Shown: positions 24,968 to 34,966 of the stretch, in pieces
Layout of the letters: each line of letters starts with the position of its first letter
How positions within the stretch are numbered: position 1 is the first letter of the stretch
Assembly: GCA_017540265.1 (NCBI GenBank)
Contig: JAFYBJ010000037.1
Location: 1 to 60,115, forward strand
Source of the DNA: Lachnospiraceae bacterium
GTDB lineage: Bacteria; Bacillota; Clostridia; Lachnospirales; Lachnospiraceae
Direction: 5' to 3'
DNA length: 60,115 bases
Notes under the pieces: generated by a model
Database searches by the model: none
Told to the model about the DNA's origin: nothing
The model's input: the letters and a program-made list of their open reading frames with translations, nothing else
Program-made: the position numbers and the translations under genes

Positions 24968-25757
24968 AATAAGAAACATGAGCGAGAAAAAAAGATTATT
25001 GGGATATCTGTTTTATTACGAAAAAAGCAGACGCTTCTTTGCCGAATTGTTAAATGAAACAGATGAATGGGATTCTCCGTTTATCTTTTCATCACATGTA
25101 AAAAAAGGCATACGAAGCATAGACTCTGTCTGGAGCGCAAAATTTGTTTATCAGAGGATAATCCCCCCAGACAGGCAAAACCTCGGAAGTATATTAAAAG
25201 AAAACGATCTGAAAGTATATGATGAATTTAAGCTGCTTCAACTGAGCGAAGGCCGCTGCGCACAGGATGATCTGTATCTGTTAAGGATAAAAGAGGATAA
25301 GATACTGCCGGAGATACAGGAACGTCTGAGGAAAAAAGTAAAAGACGTGATACCGTTTGCAGATTTCAAGGCATTGATATTCTTTAACGACGGTAAAAGC
25401 TGCTATGCTGATATAAAAGAAATTCGCGGCGAAGATATTTCATTTGCAAATGTTCTGAGAAAAGAAGCTGTATTTAAAAATGTATCTGTATCTCCGGGGG
25501 GGAACGGTATCGAATGGGGAGAAGAGCTTTATATCCCGGCGGAGAGTCTGAGAGCATGCGGAGATGATGCATTAATAACGTATGATGATATTCTGTTCTT
25601 CATAAAAGAAAGAACCTCCGATACCACTGAAGCTGCAAAACTGCTTAATTGTTCGAGACAATATATAAACCAGCTGACAGAGAAGAACAGGCTGATCCCT
25701 GTCCGGAAAGAAAGCGCCCTAAATATCTACATGAAGAGCTCTATAGAAGTATTATGA
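24954..25757 (+). CDS. DUF2442-like protein with C-terminal helix-turn-helix
   Basis: A 267-residue protein starting with TTG; AGGTGG lies 7 bases upstream of this codon, while the ATG at 24978 has no SD. The N-terminal 120 residues are unrecognised. Residues about 138-205 resemble DUF2442 (FFNDGKSCYADIKEI, VFKNVSVSPGGNGIEW, ELYIPAESL). The C-terminal 50 residues are an excisionase-type HTH (TTEAAKLLNCSRQYINQL). The start overlaps the kinase gene by 14 bases, so expression is coupled. It is probably the DNA-binding regulator or antidote of the kinase. The stop overlaps the convergent histidine kinase by 6 bases. Confidence 0.7.
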   Translation: MIIFEIRNMSEKKRLLGYLFYYEKSRRFFAELLNETDEWDSPFIFSSHVKKGIRSIDSVWSAKFVYQRIIPPDRQNLGSILKENDLKVYDEFKLLQLSEGRCAQDDLYLLRIKEDKILPEIQERLRKKVKDVIPFADFKALIFFNDGKSCYADIKEIRGEDISFANVLRKEAVFKNVSVSPGGNGIEWGEELYIPAESLRACGDDALITYDDILFFIKERTSDTTEAAKLLNCSRQYINQLTEKNRLIPVRKESALNIYMKSSIEVL

Positions 25758-27035
25758 AAGCGGTATCGTGATAGTAACCACAGTGCCGCCGCTTTCCGGA
25801 GCTTCTATTTCAAGTGTCCCGTTGCAGATAAGCTTTATTCTGTTTTTTATATTATCCAGAGCTATATGAGTTTTTTTGTGGGTGTCGTTTTCCGCGTGGG
25901 TTGAAAAGCCGGGACCATTATCTGAGATCTTTATTTCCACGGAGTTTTTTTTCTTCCGGGTGCGGATGGTAACATAAAGCGGTCCGCATTCGGGATCGCA
26001 GCCGTATTTTACCGAATTTTCCACCAGAGGCTGAAGCGTAAGGGGCGGAATGGAAAAAGAAGTAAAGGGCGTGTCGTATTCCACATACAGGCTGTCTTCA
26101 AAGCGGACGCTTTCTACGGCAAGGTATGAGCGGATGTGCTCAAGTTCTTCAAGAAAGGGTATGGTATCTTCTTTTGCAAAGGCGGAGAAATTGCCGCGCA
26201 GATAGCGGGTAAAATTCGTGATCACTTCCTGTGCCTTGTCTGTATCCTGCTTTACAAGATAGTAAATGCTGGTCATGGTGTTATATATGAAATGAGGGCG
26301 CATCTGAAGAGCCAGGATGCTTGCCTGCTGCTGCATTATCTCCTCCTGCTGTGCCTTAAACTGCTCCATCTGATCGATGCTTATGGAGAGTAGCATGAAA
26401 AAGGCTGCGGCAGATACACCGAGAACTATGAGAAGCAGCCCGTAGGAGCAGATCTGAATGAGCATACAAACAAGCGGTATGAACATATTGACGGCTAATA
26501 TACGGAACTGACGGGTTGCCAGCAGGGTTCTCTTTTTTAACAGCAGAGTGATGTTGATAAGCATTGAAAGGACAATGGGGATCAGAAGAAGGGGGTAGCG
26601 GCTGCCGCGGTGATAGATATTGTCCTCATCTACATAGTAGATATAAGTGGTAAACTGCGTAACGGTTAAGAGTGCAAAATATACGACCCACAGAATGATA
26701 ACGAAGGTAAATGTGCGGCTGTGGGCGACAGTTTCCCCTGTGCAGTGCAGCAGATATATCGTGAGCATGGGCATGAGAACTGAGGAAAAAAATGATTCAA
26801 GAAAGACCGCTGTTTTTGAAAGAAAGGCGCATTCCGGGCCTCCAAAGATCAGGGAGATCTGCGATGCCAGGTCGCTGCATGTATATATGATGAGAAAGAT
26901 AAAAAAAACCGTAAAATATTTTTTTTCCCAGCTTCCCTTATAGGGCATGAAGTTGGTGAGGATAAACCCGAGGATCGCAAGGGTCAGTCCGGATATGACT
27001 ACGGCAAAATTTGTCAGATCGATCCAGTTTGTCAT
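25752..27035 (-). CDS. LytS/YpdA-type sensor histidine kinase
   Basis: A 427-residue membrane sensor. The N-terminal half carries six or seven hydrophobic segments without a large extracellular domain. The kinase core has the His-kinase box MRPHFIYNTMTSIYYL, the N-box PLVENSVKYG and the G-box SDNGPGF. The C-terminus ends in ITIPLS. The frame extends further upstream, but MTNWIDLTNF at 27035 has an AGGAG SD 11 bases before it, directly after the response-regulator stop. It is cotranscribed behind the HTH-receiver gene as the second gene of a two-component system. Confidence 0.88.
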   Translation of the reverse strand: MTNWIDLTNFAVVISGLTLAILGFILTNFMPYKGSWEKKYFTVFFIFLIIYTCSDLASQISLIFGGPECAFLSKTAVFLESFFSSVLMPMLTIYLLHCTGETVAHSRTFTFVIILWVVYFALLTVTQFTTYIYYVDEDNIYHRGSRYPLLLIPIVLSMLINITLLLKKRTLLATRQFRILAVNMFIPLVCMLIQICSYGLLLIVLGVSAAAFFMLLSISIDQMEQFKAQQEEIMQQQASILALQMRPHFIYNTMTSIYYLVKQDTDKAQEVITNFTRYLRGNFSAFAKEDTIPFLEELEHIRSYLAVESVRFEDSLYVEYDTPFTSFSIPPLTLQPLVENSVKYGCDPECGPLYVTIRTRKKKNSVEIKISDNGPGFSTHAENDTHKKTHIALDNIKNRIKLICNGTLEIEAPESGGTVVTITIPLS

Positions 27036-27054
27036 ATCTGTATATACTCCTGTC

Positions 27055-27642
27055 CTATACGGATGTAAGCGGATAGCGAAGTCTTGAAAGCTGCTTTTGC
27101 AAAACCTCTTTTGAAAGGGGCTTGAGCGCGAAGCCACAGGCGCCGGTATCCCATGCATCAAAGGAATAATCGGCATAGGCGGTCAGGTATATAACATTTG
27201 TGCGGGGATTGATATCCAGAAGCTTTCTGCATACCTCAAGACCGTTGGTCCTGCCAAGCTCGATGTCGACAAATGCCAATGTTATCCTGTTTTCTTTTGC
27301 ATAAGCCAGGGCTTCGGAAGAACGGGTAAAGCCTGTGACCATGGCGCCCGGAAGGTTTTCCTTTAAGATCTGCACGCTGCCGTTTAGGATAAGACGTTCA
27401 TCATCCAGCACGAGGACATTGACATTATCGGTATCTGCTCCGGGATTATCTATGAAAACGGAGATATCCACTATCAGGCACGCGGCAAGCTGTCTGATGA
27501 AGGTGATATTGGGGATGCGCCTGCCGGTTTCCCAGCCGGCGATGGTGGAGCGCTCCACACAGAGCATATCGGCTAACTGCTGCTGTGACATTTCTTTCTT
27601 TATTCTTATTTCTCTGAGTGTTTCGGCAAATTTATCGTTCAT
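27055..27642 (-). CDS. Response regulator with N-terminal XRE-type HTH and C-terminal receiver
   Basis: A 195-residue protein with an unusual domain order. Residues 5-60 are a Cro/CI-type HTH (LREIRIKKEMSQQQLADML, then RSTIAGWETGRRIPN). Residues about 74-190 are a receiver domain with all key residues: the DDE acidic pair, phospho-acceptor Asp in LAFVDIELG, Thr in VIYLTAYAD and Lys in ALKPLSKE. Most response regulators put the receiver first. It precedes its histidine kinase by 19 bases and is divergent from the giant MBG-repeat gene, a likely target. Confidence 0.88.
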   Translation of the reverse strand: MNDKFAETLREIRIKKEMSQQQLADMLCVERSTIAGWETGRRIPNITFIRQLAACLIVDISVFIDNPGADTDNVNVLVLDDERLILNGSVQILKENLPGAMVTGFTRSSEALAYAKENRITLAFVDIELGRTNGLEVCRKLLDINPRTNVIYLTAYADYSFDAWDTGACGFALKPLSKEVLQKQLSRLRYPLTSV

Positions 27643-27784
27643 TTGTGTAGAAATTTCCTGTATCGTTCCTGATATCAGATAACTTATCCCAAAGTTTTGC
27701 TTCTGCTGATTTCGTCATCATCTTACAACAAATTTCCCATAAATATAAGTCTGAGCTTATGTATTAAAATAAAACTTCTCATGG

Positions 27785-27830
27785 TTTACGTAAAACCTAA
27801 ACAAAAAATCGATGTGACATTCTGTCACAT
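27785..27830. promoter_or_regulatory. Two palindromes between the HTH-receiver gene and the MBG-repeat gene
   Basis: TTTACGTAAA (27785-27794) is a perfect 10-bp palindrome. ATGTGACA and TGTCACAT (27812-27819, 27823-27830) form a perfect 8-bp inverted repeat with a 3-base centre. Both lie in the 281-base divergent region and precede the likely MBG promoter. The second has the size expected for an XRE-type dimer. They are candidate operators for the adjacent regulator. Confidence 0.5.
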
Positions 27831-27923
27831 TTGTAGAAAATGCATAAAAAAGCCTGTAAAATATAAGAACGCGTGAAAGCAACGGAGTGTTTTTGCGTGA
27901 AAAATAAAAATGGAGGTAGATGA

Positions 27924-30900
27924 ATGAAAAGGAAAGCGAAGAAACTGTTGAGTTTACTGCTGTGCTTTACCATGGTGCTGCAGTCGCTGCCTGTCACATC
28001 ACTGAGCGTAAGGGCAGAGGAGAATGCCTTTGACTGTAAGGTGATCCCGGCACGTGCAGGTGAAGTGACATCTAAAGAGGTTGACAATGGGGCGTCGATC
28101 AAATTCGAAGCCAGTGCAAACACGACAGATGCCAGTGTGAATACGGTAAAGTATACGTTCCGCGAGTATACTTACGAGCACGGTGACGATTCAGAACAGT
28201 CACCAAACAACCCTCTGACGCTGCCGCGTGAGGGCTTAAGCGATATGAAGGCGTATTTTGATTACAACTTCTATGACAGCGTGGGCAGAGTCATCACGGT
28301 TCATTTCGAGGGCGAAGGCAGCTTAGAGCTTGAGGAGTTGAATGATCAGGAAGAGGCAGAGAAGCAGTATAGGGTCGAAGAAATAAATCCGGAAGACGGA
28401 TATGTTTTCAAGGGCTTTATTCTGCCGCAGGGTGTTAAATATGACAGCAAGACAGGCATCCTCTCTGTATCAAATGAGACCAAGCCTGTCGAGATCACGG
28501 CTAATTTCGAGGAGGGATACAGCCTTGTTGTAGGCGGTACAGAGGTTGACGAGGATACCACGGAAGGTACCGGATGGTCCTATGATCTTGAAACAAAAAC
28601 CCTGACATTAAATAATTTCACATATGAAGGCGATGGGAAAGAAAACGGGATCTATTATAAGGATATAGAGGGTTCCCTTCTGACGATCGTGCTCGATGGT
28701 GAAAATACTATATCAGGATGTGATGTCGGTATTATCTCAAACATTGCAGATGTGGAAATAACCGGTGAAGGAGATCTGGCGATATCAGATTGCAGAGAAG
28801 GTATAGTAGCAGATAAAGGAAATATCACTATTTCCGGATCAGGTGATCTGAAGATATCAAGTCAGAGCCCTGAAGATACTTACGGTATTTCAGCGAACAA
28901 TGGCGGTAATCTAACGATCAACGGTAAGGGCGTGGTTGAGATAACAGGCGTCTGCAGTGGTATTAATGCAAACGGAGGTGCTTTTACCTTCGGCGGTAAA
29001 GAGTCGCTGAAGATGACGAAGGTGACACAGGGTATTTTCAGTAGTACTAAAGCCATAACTTTTGAAAGCGAAGGGAAGGTCGAGATAGCAAGTGACCAGC
29101 TTTCCATAGTGAGTGGTACAGGGGCTGATATCAGCTTTAACCGCGGAACAGTAAGTGCTTCGAGTGTGAGGGATTTTTCCATCAGATCGGGTGGGAAGAT
29201 CATAATCGCAACAGGTGCAAAGCTGATTGCAGAAAATACAAGTAAACACATGTTAGCTATGTTTGCTAGTGTCAGCTTAAATAATGCCATAGCCGGAACT
29301 GGCTGGAATGATGAAGGGAATATTGGTGATATTCAGAAATATTTAGGACCTGTTAATTCAGAAGGCCCATATTATTCATATCCTTATGTCAAGGTTCAGT
29401 TCCCTCCCGCGCATAAGCATAACTTTACTTATAAGGTGAGCACAGGCGGGGATGCTATTGAAGCGTCATGCAATAATACAACAGACTGTGATCTTGAAGA
29501 TAACAAGGTAACATTGAAGATAAAGCAGCCTAAGCATGCAAAATACGGAGACAAAAAGGCTGCAGCTGCAACACTTGAAGGCAAGGATGAATTCGAGAAA
29601 GCTACAAAAGCGACGATAGGCGATATTCAGTATTATCGGCAGATCGGAGAAGAAAATAATGGTGCTGCTGTTTGGTCTGAATCACTGAATGCTGCTCCTG
29701 CGGATGTGGTAGGTCGCTATAAAGCTGAGATAGCGGTGACGGTAGGTGATGGTACTACCAGTACTACCTATAAGCCTGCGATAGTATATACTATCGTGCC
29801 GGATATCATATCGCCTTCGGCAAATAAGTTGTCATATACCGGAACTTCACAAAAACTTGTCAGTGTCAGTGAGGGTGCTGCTGCAAGTCTGCCTGAAGGG
29901 TTTAAGTTCCAGTATAAACTTGGTGATGGCGGGTATACTGACTCTATACCTGAAGCAATAGCTGTGGGTGCTTATGCTGTTAAATATAGGGTAACCAGCG
30001 ACAGCACTGTTTACGGTATTACACTTCCAAGCGATGTGGTTATTCCGGATGTTGAGATCAAAAAAGCAAAGTTAACCGTATCTGCAAATTGGGAGCATAC
30101 TTATGATGGAAATGCTGTGACTAATGATACTATTGCTGACCATGTGATCATATCCGGGTATGTGGGTCAGGATGATGCAACCACCGTACCGGTTACCATA
30201 GGTGATGATTATTCCATACGGTGTAATAATGAAGGTCTGGTAGGCGAATATGAGATTGTAATTACAGATAAAAATCACTTCGACCATACTAACTATGTAC
30301 TGGATTGCCAGAACGGCAAGCTGACCATTAAGGAAGCAGTACTGTCATTTAGTGTGCCTCCTGAAGGGGCAGGAGATCTGGTCTACGATGGAACAGAGCA
30401 GGAGCTTGTGACAGCAGGAACTCTTGAAACGACCGGTGACGTTATGTATGTTCTTGGCAGACATGACAGGGAGGCTCCCAAAACTGGCTGGAGCAAGGAT
30501 ATACCTGTCGGTAAGGACGCGAAGACATATTATGTATGGTACAAGGGTGTAGTAGATGGAAATGATCCTAACCATAAGGATTCGGATCCGAAATGTGTTA
30601 CGGTGACGATAGCAAAGGCACCGGTTACTGTTACTATAGCTGATAAGACCAGGGTTTACGGCGATGAAGATCCCGAGCTTACTGCTACAGTAACAGGCAT
30701 GGCAGATGGCGAGGAGCTTGAGTATACTCTGAGCCGTGAAAAAGGCAATACTGTCGGAGAATATACGATAAGTGCCAACTATACCGCGACAAATAATTAT
30801 GAAGTAGAAGTTAAAAACGGTAAATTTACTATCAAGCCTGCAAATGTGGTTGTTTCCGTAAATGCAGTATCCAAAAATTACGGTGACAAAGATCCTGAAT

Positions 30901-33900
30901 TCAGAGCGGATGTAACGGGACTTAAGTCTGGCGATAACGAAAGCGTTATTGCCTACAATATAAGCCGTATCAAAGGTGAAAATATCGGTGAATATCAGAT
31001 CATAGCAAGAGGAGCTGAAACACAGGAAAATTACAATGTAACATATATCCCTGCAAACTTAACCATCAATCCTGCTCCTGTAGTGGTTAAGGCAGAAGAT
31101 AAGGAAAGACTGTACGGTGCTACAGATCCCGAACTTACATGGACAGCTACAGGTCTCAAGAACGGAGATACAAAGGATATCCTGACAGTTCACATTGCAC
31201 GTGAGCAGGGCAATGCTGCGGGAGTATATCCTATCGTTGTAACAGGTGACAAAGAGCAGGGCAATTACAGCATAACTTTCGTTGATGGAAAGTTCACCAT
31301 CATGCCGGCAGATGTTACTATCATCAAACCGGCTGCAAATGAGCTTACTTTCGACGGAGAGGCTCATGACCTTGTAACAGCAGGTTCTGTATCCGAAGGA
31401 AAGATACAGTATGCAGTAAGCACCAATGCTGCAAGTGCTCCCACAGATGAGACTCTCTGGAGTGATAAGGTTCCTCAGAGAACAGATGCAGGAACATATC
31501 ATGTATGGTACAGAGTAGTTGACAATCCTAATTTCAATCATGTAGATCCTGACCATGTGGATGTGACCATTGCGAAGAAGGCTGTCACCATTACCGCAGA
31601 TAAGGCTACAAAGATCTACGGTGAGAAGGATCCTTACTTTACTGCAGTAGTTGAAGGTACGGTGGGAGAGGATACCATTGAATACACTGTATCAAGAGTG
31701 AAGACAACCCAGAATGCCGGTGTATATACGGATGATATACTTCCTGTTGTTTCCGGTACCTACAATAACTACGAGATAACCTGTATTGCTGCTGACTATA
31801 CGATCATGCAGGCAGAGGTTACGGTTACCGCTGCAAATAAGACCAAGGTTTACGGAAATGTAGATCCTGAATTTACCTGGACTGTAACCGGTCTTAAGTA
31901 CAGCGATACGAAGTCTGTGATCACTGCAAATCCGAAGAGAGTTGCAAACGATGATGAAAACGTAGGCGACCACAGGATCATCTTTGAAGATGCTGTCAGC
32001 CAGGATAACTACAAGGTGAAATTTGTCGATGGAACTCTTAAGATAACACCTGCTTCAGTAGTGATCACTCCGGTTGATAAGACCAAGGTTTACGGAGATG
32101 AAGATCCGAAGCTTGAGTGGACGGTAACAGGATTAAGTAATAATGAAACAGAAGAAGTAATAGCAGATAATGTAAGCATAGTCCGCGAGGAAGGCGAGGA
32201 TGCAGGCGAGTATTCAATATTTGTATCCGGTGCCAAGACTTACGGAAACTACAGCTTCAGCTATGGACGTGCCGCGAAGTTAACCATTACACAGAAGGTG
32301 GTCAAGGTTAACTCAGTAAGAACTGTAAGAAAGACATATGATGGTAATAAGTACATCACCTTCAGTGATAATTATGCGACTATCACGGATCTCAATGGCG
32401 GAAGCCTGGATGATAAGCTTAGCGTTTATGTAACTGCCGAATATGATGATGCAAATTCTTCATACAGAGTAAATGACTGGGATGCTCCGAAAACTGTTTC
32501 CATTAACAGCATGATCTTAAGCGGAAATAAGGCTGCAAACTACAGCATTTCCGTAAATGCCAGCAAGAAAACAACAACAGGATACATCGACAGAGCTAAA
32601 GTGACGGTCAGCGCCTGCAGCACATCAAAGGAATATGGTCAGGTGGATCCTGAACTCAAATTTACCTGCGAAGGTCTGATGGATGTTGACAAGAACGAAG
32701 ACGGAAGCATTAAAGACGGCGTCTTCACCGGAAGGCTTACACGTACAGCCGGAGAAGAGGTAGGAGATGATTACGTTATACTTCAGGGTACGCTTGACTC
32801 CCAGAATTACAAAATCGACATATTTGAGGAGGGAACTTTCAAGATCCTTGTGAGCACCATCGATCCCAGCGTATCCGTACAGGGCTGGACCTATGGCGGC
32901 TACAACGAAGAGGTTAACTCACCCAAGGTAACGGGCAACTTCGGAAACGGAGTTGAGACCTATTACTACTATCCTGTAGCTGATGAAGGAGAGGATGTTC
33001 CTGCGACAGATGAGATGCTGGAGGGTACCCCCGCTGAGTTTATTGGAGGTGTTGGAGTTGTTGGAGAAGACGAGGAAGAGGTACAGGGCACAGAGTGGGA
33101 TGATAAGGAAGTTGCAAAGCTTCCCGCAGGTGACTACTGTGTATATGCTCGTGTATCTGACAAGACAGCAAGCGGCAATTCCACAAGCTACAACGCAGCT
33201 ACCACTGCTCCTTTCAGATTTACGGTATCAAAGAAGCTGATCGGTGTAGAATGGACAGACACGACACTTACTTACAACGGTACGGCACAGAAGCCGGTAG
33301 CAACAGCCACCGGAACCGTAAGCAACGATGTGATACAGATCGAAGTAAGCGGTGAGGAGATCAATGTTGGCACCTATCTTGCGGTTGCATCCGGCATCAC
33401 CGGAGAAAGGGCAGGCAGCTATGAGCTTCTCGATGATACAACGATCTTTAACATCAAGAAGGCTGTAGTTACTGTTTCTGCCGACGCTTTAAGCAAGACC
33501 TACGGCGAGGCAGATCCCGAGCTTACAGTTTCCGTAAACGGTGTTATCGGCGAGGACGTTATCGATTATGAAGTGAGCCGTGAGGCAGGCGAGAGCGCAG
33601 GCAGATACAACATCCTGGTTATTGCGGGTGAGAATCCGAACTATGATGTAAAGACTACCGGTGCAAAGCTTGTCATAAACAAGGCTGTGGCTGCTGTAAG
33701 CGTTGTTCCGGCAGCAAAGATACTGGTTTACGACGGACAGGCACAGGAGCTTGTTGAAGAAGGCAGAACAAACGACGGCATAATGTATTATGCGGTAACT
33801 GAAACAAACGCAGCTCCCGCATCATACGCATTCAAGGCAAACGTACCTACGGCTACCGAGGACGGAACCTATTACGTATGGTATATGGTAAAGGGCGATG

Positions 33901-34877
33901 CAGATCACAGCGATATGGTGGCTAAGGAAAGCATCGAAGTGAAGATCGAAGCCTGCGCGGCTGTTGAGAAAAAACCTGTGGCAGTCAGGGATCTTACAGA
34001 AAGCTATGAGGATCAGGCTCTTATAGGTGAAGGAACAGCCTTCGGCGGAAAGATGCTTTATGCTCTCGGTGAAAGTGCTGATGTGGCACCCGAGACCGGC
34101 TGGACCACGGAAGTACCTAAGGCAAAGGCTCCCGGCATATACTATGTATGGTATTATGTTGAGGACGAGAAGGGCTTAAAGGATACGGCTGCAGAGTGCG
34201 TAACGGTTGTAGTGGCTGTTAATGAGAAGATTAAGGCAGAGAGGGCGATAAGCAGCAACCTTGCTACGATCGAGGATACTGTTTCCATCGTTCCCGATGC
34301 AGCAGGAAAGGTATGGATGCTGGATGCATCTGCAAACGATGCTTCCTCCAACGAACTGACTGTAAAGGCTACATTTGTTGTAGGTGCGAAGATAACCCTC
34401 GCAGGATATGACAAGCAGGCTACCAAGCAGTTCAAGGATTTCAATAAGACATCAAAGAAGACAGCTACTATCAGCAACAAGGGCGTGCTGAAGGCCAAGA
34501 AGGCAGGTACAGGCGTACTTAAGTATGTGATGACAGGCGGAAGAGTGGTTACTCTTGACTATACTGTTGTGAAGCCTGCTGTTACGGTCGAGAAGGGATT
34601 GAACATTTCCGTAAGCGCTAATGCACCCGGAGATGCAAACAAGCTTAACGCAACATACAGCGGAGCCGGCACCTATGATGTAAAGATCACAGGTGTGCCT
34701 CTCAATTCCTTATACACCTTCAAGGGCAGGACACCGCTCAGCAAGGATAATATCGTCATCGGTAAGGATGGAGAGATCCACGTTACCGGTGTGGTGGCAG
34801 CAAAGAACAGCTCCAAGATCGTTATCAACGCACAGGGCAAGAAGTATACTGTCAAGGTTGTAGGCAAGTTTAAGTAA
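27924..34877 (+). CDS. Giant secreted MBG-repeat surface protein
   Basis: A 2317-residue protein. The signal peptide is residues 1-31 (KRKAKK, hydrophobic core, cleavage after VRA). Residues about 190-460 resemble a beta-helical carbohydrate-binding region (GWSYDLETKTLTLNNFTY, then ITGEGDLAI-type strands). From about 700 to 2000 run MBG-type domains, eight of them with a (V/I/L)YG-x-x-DPE-like motif (for example RVYGDEDPEL, RLYGATDPEL, KTYGEADPEL), interspersed with YDG-type modules (LTYNGTAQ, LVYDGQAQELV). The last 200 residues include a Big-like segment (TISNKGVLKAKKAGTGVLKY). No LPxTG, SLH or C-terminal membrane segment is present. Probably an adhesin or cell-surface stalk. A GGAGG SD lies 8-10 bases before the ATG. 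Confidence 0.9.
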   Translation: MKRKAKKLLSLLLCFTMVLQSLPVTSLSVRAEENAFDCKVIPARAGEVTSKEVDNGASIKFEASANTTDASVNTVKYTFREYTYEHGDDSEQSPNNPLTLPREGLSDMKAYFDYNFYDSVGRVITVHFEGEGSLELEELNDQEEAEKQYRVEEINPEDGYVFKGFILPQGVKYDSKTGILSVSNETKPVEITANFEEGYSLVVGGTEVDEDTTEGTGWSYDLETKTLTLNNFTYEGDGKENGIYYKDIEGSLLTIVLDGENTISGCDVGIISNIADVEITGEGDLAISDCREGIVADKGNITISGSGDLKISSQSPEDTYGISANNGGNLTINGKGVVEITGVCSGINANGGAFTFGGKESLKMTKVTQGIFSSTKAITFESEGKVEIASDQLSIVSGTGADISFNRGTVSASSVRDFSIRSGGKIIIATGAKLIAENTSKHMLAMFASVSLNNAIAGTGWNDEGNIGDIQKYLGPVNSEGPYYSYPYVKVQFPPAHKHNFTYKVSTGGDAIEASCNNTTDCDLEDNKVTLKIKQPKHAKYGDKKAAAATLEGKDEFEKATKATIGDIQYYRQIGEENNGAAVWSESLNAAPADVVGRYKAEIAVTVGDGTTSTTYKPAIVYTIVPDIISPSANKLSYTGTSQKLVSVSEGAAASLPEGFKFQYKLGDGGYTDSIPEAIAVGAYAVKYRVTSDSTVYGITLPSDVVIPDVEIKKAKLTVSANWEHTYDGNAVTNDTIADHVIISGYVGQDDATTVPVTIGDDYSIRCNNEGLVGEYEIVITDKNHFDHTNYVLDCQNGKLTIKEAVLSFSVPPEGAGDLVYDGTEQELVTAGTLETTGDVMYVLGRHDREAPKTGWSKDIPVGKDAKTYYVWYKGVVDGNDPNHKDSDPKCVTVTIAKAPVTVTIADKTRVYGDEDPELTATVTGMADGEELEYTLSREKGNTVGEYTISANYTATNNYEVEVKNGKFTIKPANVVVSVNAVSKNYGDKDPEFRADVTGLKSGDNESVIAYNISRIKGENIGEYQIIARGAETQENYNVTYIPANLTINPAPVVVKAEDKERLYGATDPELTWTATGLKNGDTKDILTVHIAREQGNAAGVYPIVVTGDKEQGNYSITFVDGKFTIMPADVTIIKPAANELTFDGEAHDLVTAGSVSEGKIQYAVSTNAASAPTDETLWSDKVPQRTDAGTYHVWYRVVDNPNFNHVDPDHVDVTIAKKAVTITADKATKIYGEKDPYFTAVVEGTVGEDTIEYTVSRVKTTQNAGVYTDDILPVVSGTYNNYEITCIAADYTIMQAEVTVTAANKTKVYGNVDPEFTWTVTGLKYSDTKSVITANPKRVANDDENVGDHRIIFEDAVSQDNYKVKFVDGTLKITPASVVITPVDKTKVYGDEDPKLEWTVTGLSNNETEEVIADNVSIVREEGEDAGEYSIFVSGAKTYGNYSFSYGRAAKLTITQKVVKVNSVRTVRKTYDGNKYITFSDNYATITDLNGGSLDDKLSVYVTAEYDDANSSYRVNDWDAPKTVSINSMILSGNKAANYSISVNASKKTTTGYIDRAKVTVSACSTSKEYGQVDPELKFTCEGLMDVDKNEDGSIKDGVFTGRLTRTAGEEVGDDYVILQGTLDSQNYKIDIFEEGTFKILVSTIDPSVSVQGWTYGGYNEEVNSPKVTGNFGNGVETYYYYPVADEGEDVPATDEMLEGTPAEFIGGVGVVGEDEEEVQGTEWDDKEVAKLPAGDYCVYARVSDKTASGNSTSYNAATTAPFRFTVSKKLIGVEWTDTTLTYNGTAQKPVATATGTVSNDVIQIEVSGEEINVGTYLAVASGITGERAGSYELLDDTTIFNIKKAVVTVSADALSKTYGEADPELTVSVNGVIGEDVIDYEVSREAGESAGRYNILVIAGENPNYDVKTTGAKLVINKAVAAVSVVPAAKILVYDGQAQELVEEGRTNDGIMYYAVTETNAAPASYAFKANVPTATEDGTYYVWYMVKGDADHSDMVAKESIEVKIEACAAVEKKPVAVRDLTESYEDQALIGEGTAFGGKMLYALGESADVAPETGWTTEVPKAKAPGIYYVWYYVEDEKGLKDTAAECVTVVVAVNEKIKAERAISSNLATIEDTVSIVPDAAGKVWMLDASANDASSNELTVKATFVVGAKITLAGYDKQATKQFKDFNKTSKKTATISNKGVLKAKKAGTGVLKYVMTGGRVVTLDYTVVKPAVTVEKGLNISVSANAPGDANKLNATYSGAGTYDVKITGVPLNSLYTFKGRTPLSKDNIVIGKDGEIHVTGVVAAKNSSKIVINAQGKKYTVKVVGKFK

Positions 34878-34900
34878 GAAGCAGCTAAAAAGACAGGCAG

Positions 34901-34947
34901 TTTAATAAAGGATCCGCCGGCACACAGCCGGCGGATCTTTTATTAAA
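34901..34947 (+). terminator. Very strong intrinsic terminator after the MBG gene
   Basis: GATCCGCCGGC (34911-34921) and GCCGGCGGATC (34927-34937) pair perfectly around ACACA, and the stem continues outward through TTTAATAAAG / CTTTTATTAAA. The right arm provides the T-rich tail. It closes the MBG transcription unit. Confidence 0.92.
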
Positions 34948-34966
34948 CAAGACCCGGTTTTCCGCC

